Of a DNA stretch of 64,000 bases, positions 8,824-18,776 are shown piece by piece (the stretch's first letter is position 1; each line of letters opens with the position of its first letter). The translations under genes and the position numbers were made by a program. Below the pieces are notes generated by a model, which had not been told where the DNA came from, searched no databases, and saw only the letters and a list, made by a program, of their open reading frames with translations. This DNA comes from UBA4416 sp035439445 (GTDB lineage: Bacteria; Bacteroidota; Bacteroidia; B-17B0; Aurantibacillaceae), in assembly GCA_035439445.1 (NCBI GenBank), contig DAORKG010000003.1, forward strand, positions 62,001 to 126,000. Reading direction: 5' to 3'.

Positions 8824-11445
8824 TTAAAAATCATCATCCTCTTCTTCTTTCTTTTTAGGTTGAAGTGGTTTATTGGCTTTAGGTTTTTCTTCGCCAACTT
8901 GTATTTGAAACTTCTGATTTGATTTCTCAGTTTCTTTTAGCTTAATGCTATCCTTTTTAAAGAAGCCAAACTCTTCTTTCAATAATTGTTTTAAGTTTTG
9001 TTTCTCCTGCTTAATGTCTTCCTTAATTTTTTCTTTCGCTCCTTTTCTATCGTATTTAATCGTTGGATTATCAATTGGTCCAGTCATTAAAATAAATACA
9101 GAGCGTCTGTTTTCAGGATCGTTTTCAACCAAAGATAATTCCTCGTCAAAATCCTTGTTCTTTTTAGGACGCTTAGCGATGATTTCACTTAACAATAATT
9201 GAATATGGTAATCGATTTGATTTTCAAATGTATGTTTACCCCATAAATCTAAATTAATAGCATTGGATTTAATAGAGGTTTTAGGAATGGTAATAACTCT
9301 ATTTTTAATTTCAACAGCACTTTGCAAAGTAGAGAATTTAATATGTTTCAATTCGTTCACATCAATATACTTAGCAAGGCTTTCTAGTGGCTTAAAGCCT
9401 ATTAATTCGCCACGCTCAATTAATATACTGCTTGTAACATTTATACTGTTTAAATCCGCATTTAACTTTTTATCCCAAGTTCCACTAAAATCAATACCAG
9501 CCGTTACAAAACCTTTCAAGTTATTATCTTGAATCGTTGTTTGTCCGAAATTGTTTAACTGAGTAAAAAGTTTTTGAATATTTAAATTAGTCAAATCACA
9601 ATCAGCAGACACTTTTAAATTCTCTCCACTCGCATCTGCAAAAGCATTTAGTTTCACTTCACCATCAGTAGCATTTAAACTCACTTCTTTCAATGCAATT
9701 TTCTGATTTTTCAATAACATATTTCCTTTAATGTTATCTGCCACAAACTTTGCAAAGGTTAAATGCTTCACATCAACAGCTACGTTAAAATCTAAATTAT
9801 CCGGAATATTAATTGCTGAATTTTCACTCGATTTACCTGCGCCAAATAAAAAATCTTCTAATTCAATTTTATCACTGGTTACCTGAGCAACAACCGTTAA
9901 TGGTTCTTTAGGGTCAAATAAATAGGCTAAAAAGTTTGGTAACTCTCCCATTAACATCACATCTGAATTACCTCTTATTAGTTTTAAATTATAAACTTTC
10001 ACATTTCTATCATTTAACTCTAATTTACCTTCAGGGATATTAATGTGTTTATCTGTTTGCTTAAAAGTTGCTTTTAAATCTGCAATCACTGCATTACCAT
10101 TTGCCTTAATACTAGGGCTATAGGCATTGGTTTTCATTTCACTGATTAAACCTTCAATTTCTGCATTCAGATTAATAGAACCGCTTAAATTTTCTAAAGT
10201 ATCAATAGGATAAAAAGCAATTAACTCTTCTAACTTCGTATTAGCTGCTAGTTTTAATTTTAAATAAGGGTCTTTGAAATTAGTTACCTCAACATCTCCA
10301 GTAAATGTGTTACTGTTTAAGTTCGCTGAAATGTTTTTAAGAGTTAAATTACTTCTGTTTTCATTCACTGTAATATTTCCGAGTAAGTTAACATTGTTTA
10401 AAGTGGTATTTTTTTCTTTATAAGTAATGGTTGCCTTTTTAATTCCGAAGTCAGATTTTAAAATAAAGGGTTGACCGTTTTTGTAGTGGCACTCACCTGA
10501 TGCATAAAACTCTCCGTCACTTTCATAATCGTCAATTTGATTTTGAAATTTCTCAGGCAATAAAGATAAAGTAGTAGATATGTCTAAATTTTTTCCATTA
10601 AAATTAATATCTAATGATTGTAAGCTATCTTTAATTACAAAGGCTCCATTGCTTACCAATTGCGTATAATTAATAGAGGTTTCCGATTTACGAATAGTAT
10701 AGGTTGAACCGGTAACATCAAACTCAATATCAAACTTTAAGTTTTTATTATTTAAATATTTTACTTTTTCTACCTGAAATAAATTTACATAAGCACTCCC
10801 ATCAGAAATTAAGGTATAGTTATCTTCATTGAAATTCCCTTTAAAATTTATTTCTTTAATAGAGGTGTTTAATTTGATTTTATGTTTACTATCTTTCAAC
10901 GTAACATCTACAGCAGATAAACTAATTTTCTCTAAAGCAAATTTCAAACTATCATTTCCGGCACTCGCACTGTCTGTTTTCCAAACAATATAATTGGCAT
11001 TGCCTTTTTTATCAATCTTTAAATGACATTGCGCATCACTTAATTCAATTTTTTTAATGGTATAATTTTTATTGAATAAGTCTTTAATATTAAATGCCAA
11101 TGCTAATCGTTTTGCATGCAGTAAGGTATCTTTCGATTCAAATTCTTTGGCATCCATAGCTGTGAGTTCCTTAAACTCCAAAGCACAATCGGGGAAAGAT
11201 TTGATAATGGTTAAATCAATATTTTTGGGATCAATACGAACTTCAGTTTTTAAATGCTTGTTTAATTCTTTAATAATCAGATTTACAACTTCTTCTTCGT
11301 AAATGAAAACTAAAGAAACACTAATTCCAAAAATGGCAATAACAGAAATTAGAGACGTTAAAATAAAACGCTTTAAAAACCTCCAAAAACTTTTTTTCTT
11401 TTTTGGCTCAATTTCCTGAATATGTTCCTGACCTGTTTCGATAGC
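8824..11445 (-). CDS. AsmA-like envelope protein, start codon apparently lost
   Basis: The open frame encodes about 873 residues. The first 90 contain a basic stretch, one transmembrane helix (FILTSLISVIAIFGISVSLV) and the segment typical of AsmA/TamB-like proteins, which are anchored in the inner membrane and linked to lipid transport and outer-membrane homeostasis. The rest is long repetitive beta-strand sequence ending in a charged, Lys/Glu/Asp-rich tail. The frame has no ATG, GTG or TTG between an in-frame TAG at 11446-11448 and TTG at 11181, and starting at 11181 would delete the membrane anchor. Inserting one T in the minus-strand sequence TTTAGGC would give ATG followed by the open frame, so a start-loss mutation or a sequencing error is likely. 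The true start is therefore uncertain. Confidence 0.75.
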   Translation of the reverse strand, partial: AIETGQEHIQEIEPKKKKSFWRFLKRFILTSLISVIAIFGISVSLVFIYEEEVVNLIIKELNKHLKTEVRIDPKNIDLTIIKSFPDCALEFKELTAMDAKEFESKDTLLHAKRLALAFNIKDLFNKNYTIKKIELSDAQCHLKIDKKGNANYIVWKTDSASAGNDSLKFALEKISLSAVDVTLKDSKHKIKLNTSIKEINFKGNFNEDNYTLISDGSAYVNLFQVEKVKYLNNKNLKFDIEFDVTGSTYTIRKSETSINYTQLVSNGAFVIKDSLQSLDINFNGKNLDISTTLSLLPEKFQNQIDDYESDGEFYASGECHYKNGQPFILKSDFGIKKATITYKEKNTTLNNVNLLGNITVNENRSNLTLKNISANLNSNTFTGDVEVTNFKDPYLKLKLAANTKLEELIAFYPIDTLENLSGSINLNAEIEGLISEMKTNAYSPSIKANGNAVIADLKATFKQTDKHINIPEGKLELNDRNVKVYNLKLIRGNSDVMLMGELPNFLAYLFDPKEPLTVVAQVTSDKIELEDFLFGAGKSSENSAINIPDNLDFNVAVDVKHLTFAKFVADNIKGNMLLKNQKIALKEVSLNATDGEVKLNAFADASGENLKVSADCDLTNLNIQKLFTQLNNFGQTTIQDNNLKGFVTAGIDFSGTWDKKLNADLNSINVTSSILIERGELIGFKPLESLAKYIDVNELKHIKFSTLQSAVEIKNRVITIPKTSIKSNAINLDLWGKHTFENQIDYHIQLLLSEIIAKRPKKNKDFDEELSLVENDPENRRSVFILMTGPIDNPTIKYDRKGAKEKIKEDIKQEKQNLKQLLKEEFGFFKKDSIKLKETEKSNQKFQIQVGEEKPKANKPLQPKKKEEEDDDF

Positions 11446-11580
11446 CTAAATTTCTGTTTTATTGCTTGTTAATTTTTGCCAAATAAAAGCATTGTATAAA
11501 CAATAGATTATTAATAATTAATCTTATAACGAAAGGATAAGGCATAAAGTACAATTAAATTTATAGTTCGATTTAAGCAA

Positions 11581-12156
11581 ATGGAATTCGATTATTTCAG
11601 TTGGATAATACTTCCCATTCTCATCTTCATATCAAGATTAGGAGATGTAACAATGGCTACACTCCGTCATATATTTATATCAAAGGGATTTAAGAAAATT
11701 GTTCCTATTCTTGGTTTTTTTGAGGTGTTGATTTGGCTGGTAGCTATGCGTCAAGTATTTAGTCATTTAGATAATGTAGCTTGTTTTATTGCCTGGGCAG
11801 CAGGATTTAGTGGAGGAACCTATCTGGGAATGTTTATAGAAGAACGCTTGGCCATGGGCGCTCAAATCATCCGAATTATTAGTAACGAAGATATAACAGC
11901 CTTAATTGACGCCTTAAAAAGCAGAAATCAAGGTATTACAATAGTTGATGGTCAAGGAGCTGTTGGTCCGGTGAAATTAATTTTTACGGTAGTTAAAAGA
12001 ACTAATAAAGCTGAAGTGATTGACTTAATTAATACACATACACCCAATGCCTTTTATTCGATTGAAGACGTGAAAGGCTCAGAACATGGTGTTTTTAAAG
12101 ATGATGGAAAAACATCCGCCATCGGAAGATTATTTACGATAAGAAAAGGGAAATAA
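11581..12156 (+). CDS. UPF0316 family membrane protein (DUF5698 + DUF2179)
   Basis: A 191-residue protein. The first 95 residues hold three hydrophobic helices (WIILPILIFISRLGDV; ILGFFEVLIWLVAM; ACFIAWAAGFSGGTYLGMF), typical of the DUF5698 membrane domain. Residues 100-175 form the soluble DUF2179 domain, a small alpha/beta fold thought to bind a ligand. The family is conserved but its function is not established. It is transcribed away from the AsmA-like gene, and converges 4 bp from the stop of the TauE/SafE-like gene. Start ATG 11581 has no competing start. Confidence 0.85.
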   Translation: MEFDYFSWIILPILIFISRLGDVTMATLRHIFISKGFKKIVPILGFFEVLIWLVAMRQVFSHLDNVACFIAWAAGFSGGTYLGMFIEERLAMGAQIIRIISNEDITALIDALKSRNQGITIVDGQGAVGPVKLIFTVVKRTNKAEVIDLINTHTPNAFYSIEDVKGSEHGVFKDDGKTSAIGRLFTIRKGK

Positions 12157-12160
12157 TAAT

Positions 12161-12547
12161 TTACTTTCCAAGCAACATTTTAGTGCCTAACAAAATAATA
12201 ATGGCACCAAATATCTGCTTCACTGTTTTCTGATCAAGAGAAATCGATAATTTGCTTCCAAAGTAACTGCCAAAAACAAAGGTTGTACAAATAATTAGAG
12301 CTGTTTTGTAATCTACATAACCTTGCTTATGATAATTCATTACTCCTAAAATTCCTATTGGCAATAAAAACATAAACAAAGTTGTGCCTTGTGCTTGATG
12401 CTGCGTGAAACCAAGAAAATAAACTAATACAGGAACGATAATAATACCACCGCCTATTCCTACCATACCACTTAAAAAACCTGCCGCCAAACCAACGGCA
12501 AGTAAAATCAATAAAATTTGTATTGTCATTGGTTTTTTGTTTTCCAT
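12161..12547 (-). CDS. TauE/SafE family permease, half-size
   Basis: A 128-residue membrane protein with four predicted helices. It carries the family signature GxxAGFLSGMVGIGGGIIIVP near residues 17-38 and a second glycine-rich helix at the C-terminus. TauE/SafE (DUF81) proteins export sulfite, sulfoacetate or other organic anions. Full-length members have two such repeats and about 250 residues, so this protein corresponds to one repeat and would have to dimerise. Short versions of this kind occur in Bacteroidota. Its start is 7 bp downstream of the stop... of no gene on its own promoter side: the upstream minus-strand neighbour is the large outer-membrane protein gene, whose product ends 7 bp before it, so co-transcription is likely. 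Confidence 0.8.
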   Translation of the reverse strand: MENKKPMTIQILLILLAVGLAAGFLSGMVGIGGGIIIVPVLVYFLGFTQHQAQGTTLFMFLLPIGILGVMNYHKQGYVDYKTALIICTTFVFGSYFGSKLSISLDQKTVKQIFGAIIILLGTKMLLGK

Positions 12548-12554
12548 TATGTTT

Positions 12555-15500
12555 TTAGAAATCTGTTGTTAATGATAAATAAGTCATTCCTTTTTGAATT
12601 TTTCTATCATCTACACCCCAAGCAAAATCAACGCGGATAAAATATCCCAATAAGCGTGAGCGTAAGCCAAATCCATATCCCCCAACAATCGGTTCTTTTT
12701 GATTATAAATAACTAAGGTTACCGGATTACCTACATAAACATTTTTATTTAAAACATTATCGTCGCTATAAGGATTTTTATCATACCATGCCATACCCAA
12801 ATCTCCAAAACCAATAATCTGGAAATTTTGAATGAAATCAGAACGAATCGGACGATTTAATAAATACTTAAATATTGGCCAACGTACCTCGCTGTTCCAC
12901 ACTACAAAATTATTCCCATTACGGATATTTTGTTTAAAGCCTCGCATATTCGTTGCCAAGGTTTGAAATTGATACTGCTCAGGTTTTACGATATTAATAG
13001 TTCTGTCAAACTGAGGATTTAACCAGTTATCTACTCCACCTAAATAGTAAATCAATCGGTCTTTGCCCCAAGATGATGCTCCTGCAAAACGATTAGCCCA
13101 TATTAAATCGCGGTGTATTTTTTTATAATTACGAACATCAAAACCAAACGTTAATAAATCATGTTGCTCTTCTTTTACCAATCTCCAATATTCTGCCCAC
13201 ATTTTAAAACGTGTACCATTGTATAAATTCAATCCTCTTTTTCGTGTATCATCATAAATGTATTCTACTTTCGCACCACCGTAATTATCATACACATTAG
13301 GCATTGGCAGGCTAGCGTCACTCACAGATGCAAAAACTAATCTGTCATTTCTGTACATGATTGATAACTTAGTAGCTGATACTTCGCTAAATGGAATTTT
13401 CCAAGTGTATCTGGCATCATGAGTTTGGATTTTAGTAACTCCCGCATAACCATTTACTTTTAAGAACGATTGGCGATGCAATACTAATTGTCTGTCAACT
13501 TTTTTAATACGGTTTTCCCAACTCAATAAATACTCATTATCAAGCGTACCTGAAATACGGAAACCTGCCACAATTCTCTTATCTTCAAATAAGTCGCTTA
13601 GCCCAACTTTAAACAACACATTTAAACCTGGATTTAAATATACCGGACTACCTCCTCCTGCAAAACGCTGGTAATTGGTTCCTAAAAAGGAATTATCTAA
13701 CTGAGAAACTACCTGATCGGTTCTAAAGCTTGTATAATAATTTTGTTGAATAGGAAACTTTAACTCTCCGGAAGAATTACCGCCAATTTGTTGTGGATCT
13801 TTAATGCCTAGTCCATTTGAATTAGAGCTTGGCTCAGCAGGTTTTGAATCGAAAGAAACTTCTTTCTTTTTCTCGCCCTTCAAGTCATAATTTTCAAAAT
13901 CAATGCCCTCAGATTTTTTTGCGGTTGTATCTGTTTTTTTAGGACCTAAATCTTCGTCTCTTCTCACAGGATTTGTAATGATAATTTTATCCGGATCAGA
14001 CAGATTCGTTCTTGGTACAGACTTAAACCATGTATTATTCAATTTTACAGTATTCAGCTCAGAAGAATTTACTAAAGGCGACACCATTAACTTTTCTTTA
14101 AAATTATCAACGATAACCTCTGCATATCTTGTATAACGAGCATTAATGTGGTATTCCTGAATGTTTTTTTGATAGTTTGTGATTGGTTTAGAATTATAGA
14201 AATAGCGGTAGTGCTCTGTTGTATCCACAAATGCAATTGAACTATCTAATACACCAATATATCTGTTATATATACCATTAGCTTCGCTTAAAAAGGCTAT
14301 CACTCCTTTGCTATATTCCTGCGGATTAGTTTCATTAATATCAGGAGTATTAGTTACACGATAAAGCAATGTTGATTTTGTTTGTGCATTGTAATAAAAA
14401 ACATCATTGTTTTTTGAAAACTTCAAATACAACTTCGCATCTTCATTAGATTTTATTGTATCATGCGTTCTGTTAGACTCAAACAAAATCCCTTTAGAGT
14501 TATCTATAAAAACAGGATTATTATCATCCCAAGCATCGTTTGTAATTTGTTCTACTGCGCCTGTATTTAAGGTGAAAATAAATATATCCGACTGCCCTTT
14601 ACCTTTTTTCACGGCACTCATTACCAAACGTTTCCCATCATGTGAAAAAGCAAAAGCATTAATTTTTTCAAATCCGGTTATATTTCGTTTGTTTGTTTCT
14701 TTAGCCTCTGTATCATAAGTATGCAGTTTTAAAATATTTTTCCGCTCATAAATCATGGCAACAATCGTATTATTTGGATGCCATGCGATAAGAGGATAAG
14801 TGTTGTCTTCAATACGCTCTAATTTTGGATTTAACTTGATAAGTCTTTTATTCTTCTTTTCTCCAATGGTGTTAACCCACACTTTATATTGACCTAATTC
14901 ATTAGTTGCATAACTAATTTTTTGTCCATCCGGACTTACCTTTAACTGATAATAGTGTCTTGATTTTTTTTGCTTTTTCAAAACAGATTCTGCCACAGGA
15001 TTTTTACGTGTGCTATCTCTGTAATCAAAATAACGTTTTGCCATTTTGTTTGTAAACTCATTGGTCATGTTTTGTACAGACAACCCCAAAACATATAAGA
15101 ACGCATTGTTAGGATTACGACTTACTTTTGTCATGTACAACAAATTAGGAATAACAGCTTCTCCATATTCCTCAGCGATATAATACCACATCGCATGACC
15201 TGCCATGGTTGCTTCTTTACCGGTTAATTGGTTAAATTTTAAGAAGCGATCATTTTGAATCGCGTCCATAACCCTGTTGTCGATATTTGAATTCCAACCT
15301 TCAGAAATATAAGCTACCAAACCATTTTTGAACCAATCGGGCAAAGTAAGCAAAGTAGAGTTTCTAACCACGTCTCTTGCTCTTCCGCCATACATCATTT
15401 GATCTATCATCAACTCTGCCAATGCAGCGCGAATTTGTTTATCTAAGTCGGCATGAGATCCTGTGAAATAAATGAAAATTTTATCTCCAATAATACGAGT

Positions 15501-15848
15501 CACCCCACCTATATTACCATTATCTTCGCTCGATAATCCAATATTACTTTGTTTAAAATCATTTTGGTTATTGTAAACAATCACATCTATCTTATCATCT
15601 AATTGATAATCTAAACGTTTTTCCATTATAGGCAATTGTCTATCTACTGAGGTTGCTGCATAACGAGCAATCTCCTGTCCACCTTCATATAAATAAACTC
15701 TAAAACGCTCAAAATCAAAATAAGTCCAATTAAATGATTGGTACTGCATTCGGTTTTTTCCAAATTCTAACTGGGAGCCATAATAGAATTGTGAATATGT
15801 AGTTTTAATACATATCAGAATGAAAAATAAAGAAAGTAGCCGCTTCAT
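12555..15848 (-). CDS. Outer-membrane protein: peptidase-MA-like, WD40-like propeller and C-terminal beta-barrel
   Basis: About 1097 residues from ATG 15848, chosen because it opens a clean signal peptide (MKRLLSLFFILICIKTTYSQ) and avoids overlap with the divergent gene at 15897; a longer frame starts at 15911. Residues 30-290 resemble the gluzincin-like N-terminal part of TolB-like Bacteroidota proteins (LPDWFKNGLVAYISEGW), but no HExxH motif is present, so it is probably not an active protease. Residues 320-560 hold PD40/WD40-like repeats (SPDGQKISYATNE, AFSHDGKRLVMSAV). The last 380 residues are rich in alternating aromatic strands and end in a C-terminal strand (TYLSLTTDF), as in surface-antigen-type barrels. 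Likely an outer-membrane protein of unknown role. Confidence 0.75.
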   Translation of the reverse strand: MKRLLSLFFILICIKTTYSQFYYGSQLEFGKNRMQYQSFNWTYFDFERFRVYLYEGGQEIARYAATSVDRQLPIMEKRLDYQLDDKIDVIVYNNQNDFKQSNIGLSSEDNGNIGGVTRIIGDKIFIYFTGSHADLDKQIRAALAELMIDQMMYGGRARDVVRNSTLLTLPDWFKNGLVAYISEGWNSNIDNRVMDAIQNDRFLKFNQLTGKEATMAGHAMWYYIAEEYGEAVIPNLLYMTKVSRNPNNAFLYVLGLSVQNMTNEFTNKMAKRYFDYRDSTRKNPVAESVLKKQKKSRHYYQLKVSPDGQKISYATNELGQYKVWVNTIGEKKNKRLIKLNPKLERIEDNTYPLIAWHPNNTIVAMIYERKNILKLHTYDTEAKETNKRNITGFEKINAFAFSHDGKRLVMSAVKKGKGQSDIFIFTLNTGAVEQITNDAWDDNNPVFIDNSKGILFESNRTHDTIKSNEDAKLYLKFSKNNDVFYYNAQTKSTLLYRVTNTPDINETNPQEYSKGVIAFLSEANGIYNRYIGVLDSSIAFVDTTEHYRYFYNSKPITNYQKNIQEYHINARYTRYAEVIVDNFKEKLMVSPLVNSSELNTVKLNNTWFKSVPRTNLSDPDKIIITNPVRRDEDLGPKKTDTTAKKSEGIDFENYDLKGEKKKEVSFDSKPAEPSSNSNGLGIKDPQQIGGNSSGELKFPIQQNYYTSFRTDQVVSQLDNSFLGTNYQRFAGGGSPVYLNPGLNVLFKVGLSDLFEDKRIVAGFRISGTLDNEYLLSWENRIKKVDRQLVLHRQSFLKVNGYAGVTKIQTHDARYTWKIPFSEVSATKLSIMYRNDRLVFASVSDASLPMPNVYDNYGGAKVEYIYDDTRKRGLNLYNGTRFKMWAEYWRLVKEEQHDLLTFGFDVRNYKKIHRDLIWANRFAGASSWGKDRLIYYLGGVDNWLNPQFDRTINIVKPEQYQFQTLATNMRGFKQNIRNGNNFVVWNSEVRWPIFKYLLNRPIRSDFIQNFQIIGFGDLGMAWYDKNPYSDDNVLNKNVYVGNPVTLVIYNQKEPIVGGYGFGLRSRLLGYFIRVDFAWGVDDRKIQKGMTYLSLTTDF

Positions 15849-15896
15849 TAAATTGATAATAAGCCCTAAATTTAGCAAATAATTACATAAAATACT

Positions 15897-16535
15897 ATGA
15901 TAAACGTACACTATTTTGCCTTTGGGCCTTTTCAGGAAAACACCTATGTTTTGTGGGATGAGACTAAGGAATGTATCATTTTAGACCCCGGAAATAGCAA
16001 TACTTCAGAAAACAAAAAACTAAGCCATTTTATTGAAGAAAAACAACTTACGGTTAAGCGATTAATTTTAACACATGCCCATGTAGACCATATCAGCGGT
16101 AACCGATACATATTTCACACATACGGCATATTACCAGAAGTGCATAAAGATGATGTGTATTTTATTGAAAAACAATTACCCACGGCAAACATGTATGGTA
16201 TTCCTGCAGAACAAAGCCCCATGCCTGTATCATTTATCAATGAAGGTGATATTATTAAATTTGGAAACTCAGAACTAAATACTCTTCATACTCCTGGACA
16301 TTCTCCTGGAAGTATTTCATATTATAGTTTAGAAGATAAATTTATTATTGGGGGTGATGTATTGTTTTATGGAAGTATCGGCAGAACTGATTTACCTCTT
16401 GGTCATCATGATACTTTAATTAAATCCATCAAAGAAAAACTATTCCCGTTAGGTGATGACATGAAAGTATATAACGGACATGGTATGCCTACTACCATAG
16501 GATTTGAAAGAATGAATAATCCGTTTTTAGTATAG
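15897..16535 (+). CDS. Metallo-beta-lactamase fold hydrolase (glyoxalase II-like)
   Basis: A 212-residue cytoplasmic MBL-fold hydrolase. The dinuclear metal motif THAHVDH lies at residues 59-65. Other ligands are the His in TPGHSPGS near 140, the Asp in GGDVLF near 160 and the His in NGHGMPT near 200. The length fits the short YcbL-like glyoxalase II subgroup, which hydrolyses thioesters, but substrate cannot be fixed from sequence. It is divergent from the outer-membrane protein gene with a 48-bp gap between start codons, so the promoters must be very compact. Confidence 0.9.
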   Translation: MINVHYFAFGPFQENTYVLWDETKECIILDPGNSNTSENKKLSHFIEEKQLTVKRLILTHAHVDHISGNRYIFHTYGILPEVHKDDVYFIEKQLPTANMYGIPAEQSPMPVSFINEGDIIKFGNSELNTLHTPGHSPGSISYYSLEDKFIIGGDVLFYGSIGRTDLPLGHHDTLIKSIKEKLFPLGDDMKVYNGHGMPTTIGFERMNNPFLV

Positions 16536-16541
16536 TAGAAC

Positions 16542-16622
16542 TAATAATTACGAATCTACGAATCCAAACTGGTGAGGCTTGCATACACAGATTTGTATAT
16601 TCGTACTGATTCGTAATCATTA
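16542..16622. repeat. Imperfect inverted repeat between MBL and DUF255 genes
   Basis: The left arm (16542-16563) reads TAATAATTACGAATCTACGAAT. Its imperfect reverse complement occupies 16599-16622, with a 35-bp spacer. It fills almost the whole gap and resembles dispersed intergenic repeats rather than a terminator, because no T run follows. Confidence 0.65.
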
Positions 16623-16636
16623 AATAATAAACGTAA

Positions 16637-18673
16637 ATGCCCAACAATCTCATCAAAGAAAGCAGCCCCTACCTACTCCAACATGCCAATAATCCTGTTA
16701 ACTGGTATGCTTGGAATGACGAAACTTTAGCTCTTGCAAAAAGAGAAAACAAATTAATATTAGTGAGCATTGGCTACAGCGCTTGTCATTGGTGCCATGT
16801 GATGGAGCATGAAAGTTTTGAGAATGAACAAGTAGCGGCTATCATGAACGAAAACTTCATTAACATTAAAGTTGACAGAGAAGAACGCCCTGATATTGAT
16901 ATGGTGTATATGGGAGCTGTGCAATTAATGACAGGGCAGGGAGGTTGGCCATTAAATTGCTTTGCTCTTCCTGATGGCAGACCAATTTATGGAGGTACTT
17001 ATTTTCCTAAAACACAATGGATAAATGTACTTAGTAACTTGGCAGATTTATTCGCTACTACTCCTGATAAAGCATACGAATATGCTGCGCATTTAACAGA
17101 TGGATTAGAACAATTAGAAATACCAAAAGCCGGTATTGATAATGAGTTTGAAATAGAAACGCTTTATAAATCAGTTAATAAATGGAAATCGGGATTTGAC
17201 AACGAACATGGAGGACCAAACAGAGCTCCTAAATTCCCTTTACCAAACAATTATTTATTTCTACTAAACTACCAATACTTTCAAGATGATTTAACTGTTA
17301 AAAAACATTTGGATTTAACGTTAACCAAAATGGCCTGGGGTGGTATTTATGATCAAATTGGCGGTGGATTTGCAAGATACAGCACTGATGTATTATGGAA
17401 AGTACCTCACTTTGAAAAAATGTTATACGATAATGCGCAACTGGTGAGTTTATATTCTCAGGCCTATAAGCATAGTAAAAATGAACTATACAAGAAAATA
17501 GTTTATGAAACAATTGCCTTTGTAGAAAGAGAATTAATGAACCCGGAGTTTGGTTTTTATTCAGCTTTAGATGCTGATAGTGAAGGTGTAGAGGGTAAAT
17601 ATTACGTTTGGCAAAAAGAAGAACTACAGCATTTACTCACTTCGACTGAGCTCAGTGGAACAAAAGATAATTTTGAAATTTTTGCTGATTACTATTGCGT
17701 AAATGATATTGGATACTGGGAAGACGAAAACTATGTGTTGATGAGAAATGAAGAAGAGTCTGTGATTGCATTGAGACACAATATTACTGTAAGTGAACTG
17801 CAAGAAAACATAAAAAATTGCAATCATATTCTTTTTAAAGAAAGAGAAAAAAGAGTAAAACCCGGGTTAGATAATAAAGTTATCGCTTCGTGGAATGGCT
17901 TGATGTGTAAAGGATTAACTGAAGCTTATTTGGTATTTGAAGAAGAAAAATTCAAAACACTAGCTTTAAAAAACGCCAACTATTTAGTAAGAAATTATTA
18001 CAAAGACGGTGGAAGATTATTACGCGTTATCAATAATAACACTTCGATATCAGGATTTTTAGAAGATTATGCTTTTGTGATTGATGCGTTTTTATCAATA
18101 TATATAATTACAGCAAACGAAAACTGGTTATTAAAAGCAAAAGAACTAACAGATTATACGTTACAGTATTTCTATGATGCTAAACAAACTACCTATTTCT
18201 TTACGGACTCAAGTCAAGAAAAATTAGTAGTTCGTAAAGCAGAATGGAGTGACAATGTGATTCCTGCCTCCAGCTCACAAATGGCAATAAACCTTCATAA
18301 TTTATCAGTTTATTTTGATGAAAACAATTACCAAGAAATCTCTGAAAACCTTTTAAAATCAACAATAAAAGAAATTGAAAGTTATGGACCCGGATACAGT
18401 AATTGGGCTCTACTTTTATTACAAAAATTAAAACCTAAAACCGAAGTAGTAATTGTTGGTAAAAGTGTTAATGAAAAATTATTGACCCTATACAAACAAT
18501 GCCCTCCAAATGTGATATTTGCTTTAAGCGATAAAAAATCAGATTTACCATTGCTAAAAAACAGATATGTTGACAATCAAACATTAATTTATGTTTGCAA
18601 AAACAACAGCTGTTTGTTACCAACCGAATCGATTGAAGAAGCGTTGAAGCAAATTGAAGGGATTTTTCAATAA
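16637..18673 (+). CDS. Thioredoxin-fold DUF255 protein (YyaL / SPATA20 family)
   Basis: A 678-residue protein with an N-terminal thioredoxin-like DUF255 domain (residues 1-165). Its redox centre is C50-H-W-C53, within SACHWCHVMEHESF, the family's hallmark. The remainder is an alpha/alpha toroid-like region similar to N-acylglucosamine 2-epimerase/glycosidase folds (for example APKFPLPNNYLFLL, PHFEKMLYDNAQL, LDADSEGVEGKYYVW). Members occur from bacteria to mammals; their biochemical function is not settled. There is no signal peptide. Length is normal for the family. It is followed directly by a composite palindromic element. Confidence 0.9.
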   Translation: MPNNLIKESSPYLLQHANNPVNWYAWNDETLALAKRENKLILVSIGYSACHWCHVMEHESFENEQVAAIMNENFINIKVDREERPDIDMVYMGAVQLMTGQGGWPLNCFALPDGRPIYGGTYFPKTQWINVLSNLADLFATTPDKAYEYAAHLTDGLEQLEIPKAGIDNEFEIETLYKSVNKWKSGFDNEHGGPNRAPKFPLPNNYLFLLNYQYFQDDLTVKKHLDLTLTKMAWGGIYDQIGGGFARYSTDVLWKVPHFEKMLYDNAQLVSLYSQAYKHSKNELYKKIVYETIAFVERELMNPEFGFYSALDADSEGVEGKYYVWQKEELQHLLTSTELSGTKDNFEIFADYYCVNDIGYWEDENYVLMRNEEESVIALRHNITVSELQENIKNCNHILFKEREKRVKPGLDNKVIASWNGLMCKGLTEAYLVFEEEKFKTLALKNANYLVRNYYKDGGRLLRVINNNTSISGFLEDYAFVIDAFLSIYIITANENWLLKAKELTDYTLQYFYDAKQTTYFFTDSSQEKLVVRKAEWSDNVIPASSSQMAINLHNLSVYFDENNYQEISENLLKSTIKEIESYGPGYSNWALLLLQKLKPKTEVVIVGKSVNEKLLTLYKQCPPNVIFALSDKKSDLPLLKNRYVDNQTLIYVCKNNSCLLPTESIEEALKQIEGIFQ

Positions 18674-18680
18674 ATATTTC

Positions 18681-18776
18681 AGGACTAAAGTCCTTGACAA
18701 TACGGCATTTCATAACAACGGGCTTAAGCCCGTTGTTATAGAAACCCGCATTAGAAATGTGGCTTTAGCCATGATG
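18681..18776. repeat. Composite palindromic element (three hairpins)
   Basis: Three palindromes lie in succession: AGGACTAAAGTCCT at 18681-18694; a perfect 28-bp palindrome at 18712-18739 centred on GGGCTTAAGCCC; and GTGGCT-TT-AGCCAT at about 18759-18772. The last overlaps the likely start codon of the next gene. This arrangement is typical of REP/BIME-like dispersed elements. Confidence 0.8.

Noticed and set aside
15849..15911. Longer N-terminus of the outer-membrane protein
   Set aside because: It would overlap the divergent MBL gene and precede a clear signal peptide.
18654..18770. Upstream start for the hypothetical secreted protein
   Set aside because: This start lies inside the previous gene and the region is a palindromic element, without a signal peptide at that end.
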